Of a DNA stretch of 44,803 nt, positions 22,403 through 30,211 are shown in pieces. The notes under the pieces were generated by a model. It was not told where the DNA came from and searched no databases. It was given only the letters and a program-made list of their open reading frames with translations. Position 1 is the first letter of the stretch. The number at the start of each line of letters is the position of its first letter. The position numbers and the translations under genes were made by a program. Origin of the DNA: a virus; the IMG/VR virus record IMGVR_UViG_3300020401_001045, positions 1 to 44,803 of that record; one strand, written 5' to 3'.

Positions 22403-22797
22403 TTAAATTCTTCTCTAATATATCTTTGTAGTTCGTGATCTCCTACGTTTTCAGGAATGCGTTTTTTATAAAACAATTCATAACTGTCTGAACCATACTT
22501 GCCAACTCCATATAATTTTGTAGCATCTTCTCTATCCCAAGTCATAAAATCTTTTGTCATTTGTCTTATTGTATGTTCACGTCTATTATAAAATCCTAAA
22601 CTCTTTATAACCTTAATTACAGTTGACTTTCTACTTTTTAAAAAAGACTCTGGTGTAGGCCATTTATCAAAGAATTCTGGTAACACCCTTTTAACTTGTA
22701 TTCTGCCTGTTTGGTTTAAGCATATAACACCTACAAAGTGTTGCCACAAATTATCAACTTGTTGTTGTACCATTAAATTAGGATCCATCATTTTCAT
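22399..22797 (-). CDS. MBD4-like HhH-GPD DNA glycosylase
   Basis: 132 aa. It aligns by eye with the glycosylase domain of MBD4: FVGVICLNQTGRIQVKRVLP, then LGFYNRREHTIRQM and the hairpin LYGVGKYGSDSYELF (95-109), followed by GDHELQRYI where Asp120 takes the place of the catalytic Asp of the family. MBD4 removes T or U from G mismatches; the phage substrate is unknown. It ends at the start of the epimerase gene (ATGA) and overlaps the Nfu gene by 20 nt. The start may be any of the closely spaced ATGs at 22797, 22791 and 22788. Confidence 0.75.
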   Translation of the reverse strand: MKMMDPNLMVQQQVDNLWQHFVGVICLNQTGRIQVKRVLPEFFDKWPTPESFLKSRKSTVIKVIKSLGFYNRREHTIRQMTKDFMTWDREDATKLYGVGKYGSDSYELFYKKRIPENVGDHELQRYIREEFK

Positions 22798-23173
22798 CTG
22801 GCTTATCTTTCTTTTCTACTTGTTCTAATTCTTCTAGCATTTCATCATATGACTTGCCAGGATTTTCCCAACTATTATATGCTGGCATTTGTTTATAGTA
22901 AGGATCATTGAACTCAGGATCATCAACGCCTTCTACTGCATTTACTTCTGGAACATAATGTTTAAGCATATTCTCAACACCAAGTTTAAGTGTTACAGAA
23001 CTACTTGCACAACCGGAACAAGCACCAGACATAAGCATAAGTGCAACACCGTTCTCCATATCAAAGTCTTGTAACTTAACAACACCACCATGCATTTCTA
23101 CACCAGGTTGTATATTATTTTTAACAATATGATTAATGTGTTCTACAATTTCTTCTTTTGTTCTATCAGTCAT
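22778..23173 (-). CDS. Nfu/NifU C-terminal-like Fe-S cluster scaffold
   Basis: 131 aa. IQPGVEMHGGVVKLQDFD, then GVALMLMSGACSGCASSSVT with C52-x2-C55, and LKLGVENMLKHYVPEV match the Nfu domain that holds and passes [4Fe-4S] clusters. The C-terminal 45 residues are a charged extension. Homologues occur in marine T4-like phages. It could help Fe-S enzymes such as QueE (inference). It overlaps the dexA gene by ATGA. Confidence 0.9.
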   Translation of the reverse strand: MTDRTKEEIVEHINHIVKNNIQPGVEMHGGVVKLQDFDMENGVALMLMSGACSGCASSSVTLKLGVENMLKHYVPEVNAVEGVDDPEFNDPYYKQMPAYNSWENPGKSYDEMLEELEQVEKKDKPDENDGS

Positions 23174-23706
23174 TTTTTAACTCCAAAGTGTTTAAATGTT
23201 GATTGGATACACTTTGCTTGATAATAACAGTCTGCCAAAGCATTATGTAATTCTTCTTGTATTGCTTTACGTGGATCTTGTGGCATCATACTAAACACTG
23301 TTCTACTATCTCTTATTTGCCAATAGTTCCATGGAAAGGGTTGACCCATTTGTTTATATAAATGTTCTAATATTGCATAGTCAAACAATGGACCTTGACA
23401 CCACAGTTCGCTACAACCTACTGTAAACTTATTAAGTTGCCTTAACAATTCATTTACACTTACTCTATTCTCATCACCAAGTGCTTCATCTCTGATCTTA
23501 GGATCTTGTTTACCCCACCATTCTAAAGTATTATCATCTACTGTTCTACCAAGTTCAGTCTGTTCATCTACGTTGACTCTAAGATATAAACCAGAATGTG
23601 GTTCAGCATCACTGTATGGGTCAAACTTAATTGCTCCTACTGTTAGAATAGCACAGTCATTAGTTACACCTAATGTTTCTAAATCTATCATTCCGTGTGT
23701 TGCCAT
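23170..23706 (-). CDS. dexA: DexA-like 3'-5' exonuclease (DEDDh)
   Basis: 178 aa. Exo I is MIDLETLG (D8, E10), exo II is the Asp in GPLFDYAILEHLY, and exo III is HNALADCYYQA with His and Asp of the DEDDh group. The arrangement EWWGKQDPKIRDEAL near the middle fits T4 DexA and its relatives, which degrade DNA 3'-5'. The ATG follows the 44-aa gene by 1 nt (TAGTATG). It may take part in host DNA breakdown or nucleotide recycling. Confidence 0.9.
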   Translation of the reverse strand: MATHGMIDLETLGVTNDCAILTVGAIKFDPYSDAEPHSGLYLRVNVDEQTELGRTVDDNTLEWWGKQDPKIRDEALGDENRVSVNELLRQLNKFTVGCSELWCQGPLFDYAILEHLYKQMGQPFPWNYWQIRDSRTVFSMMPQDPRKAIQEELHNALADCYYQAKCIQSTFKHFGVKK

Positions 23707-23707
23707 A

Positions 23708-23842
23708 CTACACCAACTTCATTAAAATTACAATTTGTAGAACTAAGACAGCAATCGGCACTATTGTTCTAATAAACTCCATAGTGTGATTGTATTCATC
23801 TAACTTTCTTTCAAATTTGTTTCTTTCTCTTTTTAGTTTCAT
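23708..23842 (-). CDS. Small membrane protein with basic N-terminus, 44 aa
   Basis: ATG at 23842, 1 nt after the polymerase stop, with GGAG 6 nt before; TAG at 23708, 1 nt before the dexA ATG. The first 16 residues are strongly basic (KLKRERNKFERKL) and residues of about 22-43 are hydrophobic (FIRTIVPIAVLVLQIVILMK). The tight junctions and ribosome binding site support it. Function unknown. Confidence 0.7.
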   Translation of the reverse strand: MKLKRERNKFERKLDEYNHTMEFIRTIVPIAVLVLQIVILMKLV

Positions 23843-23843
23843 A

Positions 23844-26516
23844 TTACTCTCCAAAGTCAAATAAACTGTTAAACGTATTTTTTTGTTTAGTGCTTTCTAA
23901 GTCATAACTTAAAACACCAATCAAATTCCCAAGTTTGTTATCAATGATTGTTTCTTCCATTGCTTCACCATCAAACGGAAGTTCTTTAAACCAATCTGGC
24001 AAATGCAATTCATCAGTTGGGTATGCAACACTTGTATATCCTAAAGGATTCTTTTTAAGTTTACACACAACCACTTTCATACCATCAACAATTTCCTGCG
24101 AGTATCTATCACCATTCATCTTTTTAAGTGTATTCCAATTGATACTTGCTCTTACGTGTCCTGGCATATTTGCTTTACCTTGACGTTCTTCTAACTTCTG
24201 ATAATGTCCAATCTTGTTTGCACGTTTAGGAGATCCTTTTTCATATCCCGGACGTTTCTTAAACTCTGTTCTAAATTCTGCAATAGCATCTAATATTTCT
24301 TTTTCTCCTTTTTCTTGCAATACCATAAGCAATAGTTCGCTTAAGAAGTCTTGCATAAACACCGGAGTATCAGAACGTTTTAGATCAAGACCCATTGCTT
24401 TTACTTTGCCTGGCTTGCCTTCAATATCTTTTCTGTTTCCTTCTTCATCATAAACTAGTGCCGCATATCTTTTCTTTGTAATATATAATCCACTTTCTGC
24501 TACAATTTCTCTACCAGCGGCAATTACTTCTGCTCTGCTCTTAGGACAATGGAATGCTTGATGCATAAACTTTTCAAATGTTGTGTTTGCTTCTTCACAC
24601 ACTTGATCATAAAGTTGTATTACACTATCTTTTGTCCAAGGAATTTGTTTTGCTTCTATTTCTTTCTTTAGTATAGGATATGCACTAAAGTACACTGAAT
24701 CAGTATCACCATATATAATACTTTTACCTACGTGATCATATGTACCTGTAATTACTTTATTCACTTCTGCCGCCATGTGTTTTGCGATGGCTCTACCTGT
24801 AAGTGTTGTACTTTGTCCAATACGTTTATCAAAGAATCTACAACCTGGATTAAGAATAGCACCATATAAACTATTTAGGTTAATCTTCTTAACAAGTTGT
24901 CTTTTATCCCAAAATTCTATTTCTGCCTTGTTCTCTGCATCGATGGCTTTCTTTTTCATGCCTTGCATTTCTTTACGTTCACTGTACCAACGTTTTAGTA
25001 GTCCAGGAATAACACCTTCATGCTCATATGTAAAGATAGTACCATTAGCACTCAACATCCAAGGATTGTTGCTGTCATGTATTACTTTGTAAATTTGTGC
25101 ACCACTCATTACTTCTGACTCACCATTTTCAAAGTCAACTGTGATACTGACATCTCTACGTTGCTCCATCACTGCTTCGTATTCAAGTGTGCCAAACTTA
25201 CCTTCCCAAGCACCTGCAAATGATTTCTTTTTCAAGTTCATTTGTTCTTGCACAAAATTATCTGTATGTTCAGGACGTAGTTGTCCTACAATAGTTTCTG
25301 GAGCCATGTTCAATGCTCTAATAACACTAGGATATAGACTGTTTAAGTCCATACTACCTATCCACTTATGTACTCCAATCTTAGGAAATGCAACATAGGC
25401 ACCAGCCGCCGCAGTATTTTCATCATCACGTCTTGGTCTGTTTGGAACTTGTAAGCCACGTCTATGTGCTTCATTCACAATGGCTTGTTCTGTAACTGCA
25501 ACCGCACCCATAGTGGTTTGTAGCAAAACAGTATTTGCATGAGCAAGTTCATTTGATAAATCTATGAACTTTAGTTTTTGGTCCAACTTGTCCAGTAGTG
25601 CAACGTCTTGTCTGTTGTACTCAATGAACGTTCTGAAGTCATTGTTATAAAGTTGATCGAGTGTACCTTCATACACAGTTTTCTTTTCACCAACTTCCAT
25701 TTCTCCAATGGCATCAAGTCGATAAGTGTGTCTTTCTTCATATGTGTATTTACGATATAATTCTAAACTATCTAAATGCACTCTACCTATTAGGTCATAG
25801 GTGACAAGTGTTCTTCCAAATTTTTCATATTCTCTTTTCTTAGGAAGTTGATCCCAAAGACAAAAACGTCTTGTATCATTTTTACTTAATACCCTAGCAA
25901 CACGATTTACACAATAAGGAATATCATAACCTTCACTGTTCCAACCTGAAATAATATCTGCATCATCAATCAAGTCTAAAAAAGTTTTAAGCATATCTGC
26001 TTCATCAGTAAACAGATGTGTGTTAGGAAAGTCTTTTACTTGTTCTTGTGCTTGTTCCATTGTAAGTGTCTTAGGCGGAACCGCAAGTGTTACAAGACTA
26101 TCCAACCATTGTAAGTGTACAGTGATTGCAGTAATTGGCATGAACGGATCGGCCGGATCAGCAAATCCTCTTTCAGGATCAAAGTCAGTTTCAATATCAA
26201 AGAATGCTATGTTAAGTTTTGGAGCATCATGATTTAGATAGTTTGTACTCAAACATTGGAATATAGGATTGATATCGCTTTCAAACAGATCCTTGTTTTT
26301 GTTTATTGCTAATTCTTTTCTAAAATCTTTTGTATTTTTACAAGTAATTTTATTTAGAGGATCTCCATAGATGCTTTTGTATTTGCCTCTTTGGTCACCA
26401 TAATAAAAAGTATATCTTACTGGATATTCTGTGTAGTGTCTTTTTCCATCTTCACGACGCTCGACTACCTGTATCTGATCTGCTTCACGATTAAAAAATG
26501 CGTCTACGTAACTCAT
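23844..26516 (-). CDS. 43: Family-B replicative DNA polymerase (T4 gp43-like)
   Basis: 890 aa, near T4 gp43 (898 aa). The proofreading exonuclease has FFDIET (105-110) and GWNSEGYDIPY (191-201). The polymerase has MDLNSLYPS (389-397), KKINLNSLYG (543-552) and YGDTDS (602-607). The C-terminus ends NSLFDFGE, a clamp-binding tail like that of gp43. AGGAG lies before the ATG. A small hairpin just upstream recalls the gp43 translational operator of T4. It copies the phage genome with the gp45-like clamp at 20.9 kb. Confidence 0.97.
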   Translation of the reverse strand: MSYVDAFFNREADQIQVVERREDGKRHYTEYPVRYTFYYGDQRGKYKSIYGDPLNKITCKNTKDFRKELAINKNKDLFESDINPIFQCLSTNYLNHDAPKLNIAFFDIETDFDPERGFADPADPFMPITAITVHLQWLDSLVTLAVPPKTLTMEQAQEQVKDFPNTHLFTDEADMLKTFLDLIDDADIISGWNSEGYDIPYCVNRVARVLSKNDTRRFCLWDQLPKKREYEKFGRTLVTYDLIGRVHLDSLELYRKYTYEERHTYRLDAIGEMEVGEKKTVYEGTLDQLYNNDFRTFIEYNRQDVALLDKLDQKLKFIDLSNELAHANTVLLQTTMGAVAVTEQAIVNEAHRRGLQVPNRPRRDDENTAAAGAYVAFPKIGVHKWIGSMDLNSLYPSVIRALNMAPETIVGQLRPEHTDNFVQEQMNLKKKSFAGAWEGKFGTLEYEAVMEQRRDVSITVDFENGESEVMSGAQIYKVIHDSNNPWMLSANGTIFTYEHEGVIPGLLKRWYSERKEMQGMKKKAIDAENKAEIEFWDKRQLVKKINLNSLYGAILNPGCRFFDKRIGQSTTLTGRAIAKHMAAEVNKVITGTYDHVGKSIIYGDTDSVYFSAYPILKKEIEAKQIPWTKDSVIQLYDQVCEEANTTFEKFMHQAFHCPKSRAEVIAAGREIVAESGLYITKKRYAALVYDEEGNRKDIEGKPGKVKAMGLDLKRSDTPVFMQDFLSELLLMVLQEKGEKEILDAIAEFRTEFKKRPGYEKGSPKRANKIGHYQKLEERQGKANMPGHVRASINWNTLKKMNGDRYSQEIVDGMKVVVCKLKKNPLGYTSVAYPTDELHLPDWFKELPFDGEAMEETIIDNKLGNLIGVLSYDLESTKQKNTFNSLFDFGE

Positions 26517-26533
26517 TGTTTCTCCTATATGTC

Positions 26534-26550
26534 ATTTGTGGCTGACAAAT
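26534..26550 (-). promoter_or_regulatory. Hairpin upstream of the DNA polymerase ribosome binding site
   Basis: In the minus strand ATTTGT, loop CAGCC, ACAAAT forms a 6-bp stem that ends 7 nt before AGGAG of the polymerase gene. T4 gp43 represses its own translation through a hairpin at this place; whether this one acts likewise is unknown. Confidence 0.35.
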
Positions 26551-26581
26551 ACCAAATAAAACGTTTATGGCCGTTTGTACC

Positions 26582-26875
26582 TTACTTAAAATACTCTTCT
26601 GCATCGATGGCTTTGTCATCGATCCACTTATCATAATGTGGTTTGCCTAGTCTTATGCTTGTAGACTTGACACCCCATTCGCCTAATTGCCTTTTAGTAA
26701 ACTCTGTCCAATCTTTACCAGACTTGGCACCTCGTGCCGTCCAATAGTGTATTTCATTGCCTTCATCATATAATTTATTAAGCCTTTCAATACGATCATA
26801 CCTTGGTTCACTACTTTCATAATTGTTACCATTAGTATAACATATAGTTCCGTCGATGTCAACCATGTAAATCAA
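26582..26875 (-). CDS. HAD-superfamily phosphatase-like protein, 97 aa
   Basis: The start MIYMVDIDGTIC has the DxDGT motif (D6, D8). IHYWTARGAKSGKDW gives the Thr of motif II, and the C-terminal WIDDKAIDAEEYF gives the acidic motif. It is shorter than usual HAD enzymes because it lacks a cap. The start is TTG at 26875, overlapping the upstream stop as TTGA, with AAAGGA 8 nt before. The small phosphate ester it acts on is unknown. Confidence 0.8.
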   Translation of the reverse strand: MIYMVDIDGTICYTNGNNYESSEPRYDRIERLNKLYDEGNEIHYWTARGAKSGKDWTEFTKRQLGEWGVKSTSIRLGKPHYDKWIDDKAIDAEEYFK

Positions 26876-27384
26876 TATTTGGTTCCTTTCGGTGTATCAA
26901 AAAAATGTTTATCGCCCATTGCTTCTCTTATCTTCCTAAATACCATATTATGCGGATATGTTTTATAATAATCCGTTTTGTATAGTTTTTCACTTGCCTT
27001 TTTAGTTTCTGTAAGCCTTTGTATAATGAACAATCTTATTGTAGGGTCATTTAATTCGTTTTTATAATGATCATAGTTGTATTCAATAAACAACAGATCT
27101 CTTTCTGTAAAGTATGGTGTTTTACATAATCCTATCAAATCTTGTCCTTCGTTTCTATCCTGTACGCCATGTAGTACAATCAACAATCCATGAACACCAT
27201 CATCATATGGAAAGTTTATCATGTGCTTCATGATATCCATATATTGGTCCGTGTGTATAATTGGAACTTTGGAACTGTATGCCCAAGGACATCTTGCAGT
27301 TGAACCATCCTCTGGTTGTGATAGTTCTTTTAAGTGTTTGTCTAACCAAGTATCTATTCTTTTCTTTTCTGCTTCACTTACCAT
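26872..27384 (-). CDS. Conserved hypothetical protein, 170 aa
   Basis: A soluble, mostly helical protein with IDTWLDKHLKELSQPE, then RCPWAYSSKVPIIHTDQYMD and LLFIEYNYDHYKNELNDP. It shows a conserved-looking CPWA motif and a Tyr-rich C-terminus (YKTDYYKTYPHNM). No known family is recognised, although relatives are expected in marine T4-like phages. It overlaps both neighbours by a few nt. Confidence 0.6.
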   Translation of the reverse strand: MVSEAEKKRIDTWLDKHLKELSQPEDGSTARCPWAYSSKVPIIHTDQYMDIMKHMINFPYDDGVHGLLIVLHGVQDRNEGQDLIGLCKTPYFTERDLLFIEYNYDHYKNELNDPTIRLFIIQRLTETKKASEKLYKTDYYKTYPHNMVFRKIREAMGDKHFFDTPKGTKY

Positions 27385-27614
27385 GCAATTATGATTCCGC
27401 CGATACCAACTAGTGCTAGGATTGAATTAGTAATTATTAAACTCCATTCTTTCCACATAATTGATACTGCTAACCATATAAGTCCACCACAAGCAAGTAC
27501 TAACGGGCCTATGGGATAAAGTTCTTTCTGCGTATTAATAGCAGTACCGATTATCAACACAAATGTTGCTAACCATTTTAGATAAAATGTTATATCTTTA
27601 TTTGTCTTTTCCAA
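27378..27614 (-). CDS. Three-span membrane protein, 78 aa
   Basis: Three hydrophobic segments (about residues 9-25, 33-53 and 57-77: FYLKWLATFVLIIGTAI; LYPIGPLVLACGGLIWLAVS; ITNSILALVGIGGIIIAW). The pattern resembles a small phage/bacterial membrane family (DUF6552-like by memory). It starts with TTG at 27614 inside the last 17 nt of the dsbA-like gene. Function unknown. Confidence 0.6.
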   Translation of the reverse strand: MEKTNKDITFYLKWLATFVLIIGTAINTQKELYPIGPLVLACGGLIWLAVSIMWKEWSLIITNSILALVGIGGIIIAW

Positions 27615-27858
27615 CTGTCACCACCAATGTTTCGAGATCATCAAAAGCATCAGCATGAGCCTGCCAGTCACCTTTATGTGCAATTTTAATTGCCTTATTA
27701 ATAAGTGTAGGTTTGATTTCTAGTTCTTCTGCTACTGCCTTTACTGTATCTCTTAAGCCTGTTTGTAAATCTTCAATTTCTTGCATAACTGTTGCGCCTT
27801 CGTTTACCAAACGTTCCAGTTTCGCTTTTTCGTCCGGTCCATATGTTCTATCAGACAT
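27598..27858 (-). CDS. dsbA: DsbA-like dsDNA-binding protein (T4 DsbA)
   Basis: 86 aa, near T4 DsbA (89 aa). An N-terminal helix is followed by DLQTGLRDTVKAVAEELEIK and PTLINKAIKIAHKGDWQA, which parallels the T4 protein's helical segment with the pattern E-L-G/E-x-K/N-x-L-x-K. T4 DsbA binds double-stranded DNA near late promoters. Here it has its own perfect sigma70 promoter and AGGAG, suggesting expression before the late phase. Confidence 0.75.
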   Translation of the reverse strand: MSDRTYGPDEKAKLERLVNEGATVMQEIEDLQTGLRDTVKAVAEELEIKPTLINKAIKIAHKGDWQAHADAFDDLETLVVTVGKDK

Positions 27859-27882
27859 CGTATTCTCCTAGTTTATTGTGTA

Positions 27883-27911
27883 ATTATATACTCGTGTACT
27901 ATTAATGTCAA
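27883..27911 (-). promoter_or_regulatory. Consensus sigma70-like promoter for dsbA
   Basis: On the minus strand the -35 is TTGACA (27906-27911) and the -10 is TATAAT (27883-27888), with a 17-nt spacer: a perfect match. The leader is about 18 nt with AGGAG before the ATG at 27858. It probably also serves the genes downstream to 26.6 kb. Confidence 0.88.
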
Positions 27912-27929
27912 GTTAATTTTATTTAACTT
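27910..27929. repeat. Inverted repeat next to the dsbA promoter
   Basis: AAGTTAA and TTAACTT pair perfectly around a 6-nt loop. One arm touches the -35 hexamer. It could be an operator or a weak terminator between the 28.6-kb gene and dsbA. Confidence 0.35.
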
Positions 27930-27962
27930 AATAAAAAATTGGTTAATCTGTATCTGGCTGTA

Positions 27963-28610
27963 TTATTTGGATTCTTCGTCTTTGGTTTTGTATTGCCATT
28001 CATCAGTATGGCCAACTGCCCATTTTGGTGTATTTTCAACTGTGTAATTTTGTGTGCAAACTTTGAAATCTGGAATTTTCTTTTCAGGGTGTACTAAACT
28101 TTGGTCAGTGAACACAGTCCTATTATTTGGTTGTGCGGCAAATTGACCGTTGTCTAATTTTAGTATATTGAATGTTTTGTGTTCTGGATCATGCTCGGAA
28201 AAATTTATATCAATAGTTGAATGTTGTGTATGACACGTATCGAGTGTAAACATATATTCACCCTTGTGCATTTTTTTATCTTTGCCAAAAAATTCACAGT
28301 TTGCTAACATAGGTTTTTTAATTACGGTTATATCATAATCAAAGCAATCCCAAATTTGAAGTGTATCTAAGGGCAGTTGATCATCTTTATTATAATCTTC
28401 TTTCCAAACAAATGCTGATATAGGAAGTTTGTCGTACAATGCACCATAGTCTGTAAGCAGTGTTTCAAAGTATAATGCTTTGCCCATTATACTTCTGATT
28501 GATATCCATATTCCAGGAGTAAGTTCGCCATGGCCTTTTTGATGATCGTATAGATATTCTTTTTTTACGTAAACTTCTACAGGTGGTAGGTTGTGTACTA
28601 AGAATGCCAT
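27963..28610 (-). CDS. Conserved T4-like marine phage protein, 215 aa
   Basis: Starts at ATG 28610, chosen for AAGGACG upstream; a longer frame to 28673 exists but lacks support. The sequence AFLVHNLPPVEVYVKKEYLY, GIWISIRSIMGKALYFETLL and DNGQFAAQPNNRTVF is a widely shared pattern among marine T4-like phages. It is beta-rich and soluble. Function is not known; a role in virion assembly is possible because a late-type box precedes it. Confidence 0.7.
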   Translation of the reverse strand: MAFLVHNLPPVEVYVKKEYLYDHQKGHGELTPGIWISIRSIMGKALYFETLLTDYGALYDKLPISAFVWKEDYNKDDQLPLDTLQIWDCFDYDITVIKKPMLANCEFFGKDKKMHKGEYMFTLDTCHTQHSTIDINFSEHDPEHKTFNILKLDNGQFAAQPNNRTVFTDQSLVHPEKKIPDFKVCTQNYTVENTPKWAVGHTDEWQYKTKDEESK

Positions 28611-28639
28611 TTGCGTCCTTGTTAATTTAACTAGTACAG

Positions 28640-28647
28640 TATTTATT
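28640..28647 (-). promoter_or_regulatory. T4-like late promoter box AATAAATA
   Basis: The minus strand reads AATAAATA, 7 of 8 to TATAAATA, 29 nt upstream of the ATG at 28610 in a 35-nt gap. It partly overlaps the stop of the 40-aa gene. Confidence 0.45.
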
Positions 28648-28768
28648 ATTTTTTCTTTTTCTTGCCTGCACAATGGGCCTTTTGAGAGAACCCTTTAGGG
28701 TTGGAACAGTTAATACTTTTCTTGTATTTTGCTGACCACTTTTCAGGGATTATCTCTTTTGCCCTCAT
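28646..28768 (-). CDS. Small Cys-containing conserved protein, 40 aa
   Basis: ATG 28768 overlaps the upstream stop as ATGA. The protein reads EIIPEKWSAKYKKSINCSNP followed by KGFSQKAHCAGKKKKK. The pattern KW-x3-YKxSI-x-CSNPKGFSQxAHCxG is repeatedly seen in phage proteins and often sits as a domain in longer ones, which supports this short gene. Two Cys and a His could bind metal. Function unknown. Confidence 0.75.
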   Translation of the reverse strand: MRAKEIIPEKWSAKYKKSINCSNPKGFSQKAHCAGKKKKK

Positions 28769-29268
28769 TTTGTCTTGACGTTCTTGGCTTTACCGCGTCT
28801 ATTTTTGTTTGGATCTTCGCGACGCTTACGACTTGCGGCCTTTTTACGGCCTTTTTTACCTAGTGCGTATGCTTTTGCGGCTGGTAAACACTTAGGCTTA
28901 CCTTCTTTAGAACTGCCTCTAGCACATTGTCCTCTTACTTTTCCATCAGGACCGAAACGCACCCACTTTTGTTTGAACCACTTTTTAAGGTTTTCGTTTA
29001 ATTCAACTTCTTCTGAAAATAATAAATTGCCACACTTAACACAATAGTCTACGTGTTCACGTTTAACGCAGTTGGGTACACGTTTTCCGAACATGGTTTT
29101 CATGCCCTTCTTTTCGTAACCCTTCCAACAACGTGTTCCTTCGTCTATTTCTGCATTACAATTACAATGTGGACAGTCTGGTTTGCAACCACAGTCTTCT
29201 GCTTTTACGTCAGCACCGCAACACTTGGGTGAGCAGTGGGTATCTCTTTTGAACTCTACGAAACGCAT
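28765..29268 (-). CDS. Cys-rich zinc-binding-like protein with basic C-terminal domain, 167 aa
   Basis: The N-terminus begins MRFVEFKRD, similar to the leaders of the next genes. Residues of about 12-48 hold many Cys (CSPKCCGADVKAEDCGC, then PDCPHCNC), followed by YCVKCG near residue 75, so one or more zinc sites are likely. The C-terminal half (KKWFKQKWVRFGPDGKVRGQ, then CARGSS and basic repeats) matches a domain found in many phage proteins (DUF5872-like by memory). A DNA- or capsid-associated role is plausible; function unknown. Confidence 0.7.
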   Translation of the reverse strand: MRFVEFKRDTHCSPKCCGADVKAEDCGCKPDCPHCNCNAEIDEGTRCWKGYEKKGMKTMFGKRVPNCVKREHVDYCVKCGNLLFSEEVELNENLKKWFKQKWVRFGPDGKVRGQCARGSSKEGKPKCLPAAKAYALGKKGRKKAASRKRREDPNKNRRGKAKNVKTK

Positions 29269-30203
29269 TACTTACTCTTGTTGCCCCAGTTCTTAGCACC
29301 CTTTTTTCTGCACTGAACTAAAGCACCAGAGGCGTAAGCACTTGGCCAAACTTTATATCTTGACTTTACTTTGTGATAACAAGCATCTTTCTTTTCTGCT
29401 AGTTTTTCAAACTCTTCTTCAGTAATTGCTTTACCAACAGACTCTTCTAAAGAACTGAATGATTCTTTTTTCTTTTTATTATGCTTGTCTTTGATTTTTC
29501 CTATTTCTTCTGCACTCGCACCTTTACCTGCGGCACTTTGAATCTTTTTCATACCATCTTTACCGTACTTCTTTACACCTGCACGGTACATGATACCACT
29601 TTCATCTGTTTCTTGATCTTTGCTTTCTTTCTTTGCCATCTTTGTTGCAGTGGCATACATTACTGCTTCAGCATCATCACCATAACGATCTTTAAAGTCG
29701 CCTTTGGCTTTTTTCATACCTTTGACGTACTTTTCTTTTTTCTTTTCTTCGCCTTTAGTTAATGAACGCTCAGTCTTTTTTTTAGAAAGGACTCGATTTA
29801 ATTCTTCTGCTAATTCTTCTTTGTAGTCTATGGACTCTTTTTTATCTTTTTTTGCTTCTTTATCTTTGATTGCTTTCTTCATTGGCTCTTTTTTATTGCC
29901 ATCTTTGTCCATGTCTAAGAAATCTGGTTTTGCTTTTGCTTCTGTTTGAACTTGTTCGAACTTTTGTTCATAATCCATATGATGATAAACACTGCTTAGG
30001 TAATCGCCTGCTTTTGTTATTTTAGATTGTACCCAACCTTCTAAACCTTCTTGTTCAGAAATGCCTTTTAACATTTCATGAAGTTTAATTGCATACTTTC
30101 CAATTTTGTATAACTCTGCACGAGCCATTTGCACTTCATGGTCTTTCTCAACCTTGTGTGCCAAATCCGCTAAACCTTCGTTTTTAAGTTCTTTCTCTTT
30201 CAT
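29268..30203 (-). CDS. Lys-rich late protein, 311 aa
   Basis: Very Lys/Glu-rich with helical segments (LADLAHKVEKDHEVQMARAE; LYKIGKYAIKLHEMLKGISE), a long charged middle with KK-rich linkers, and a C-terminal domain ACYHKVKSRYKVWPSAYASG followed by ALVQCRKKGAKNWGNKS that is common in marine T4-like phage proteins. The composition resembles internal or scaffold-like head proteins. No enzymatic motif. Function unknown. Confidence 0.7.
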   Translation of the reverse strand: MKEKELKNEGLADLAHKVEKDHEVQMARAELYKIGKYAIKLHEMLKGISEQEGLEGWVQSKITKAGDYLSSVYHHMDYEQKFEQVQTEAKAKPDFLDMDKDGNKKEPMKKAIKDKEAKKDKKESIDYKEELAEELNRVLSKKKTERSLTKGEEKKKEKYVKGMKKAKGDFKDRYGDDAEAVMYATATKMAKKESKDQETDESGIMYRAGVKKYGKDGMKKIQSAAGKGASAEEIGKIKDKHNKKKKESFSSLEESVGKAITEEEFEKLAEKKDACYHKVKSRYKVWPSAYASGALVQCRKKGAKNWGNKSK

Positions 30204-30211
30204 AACAGTAT

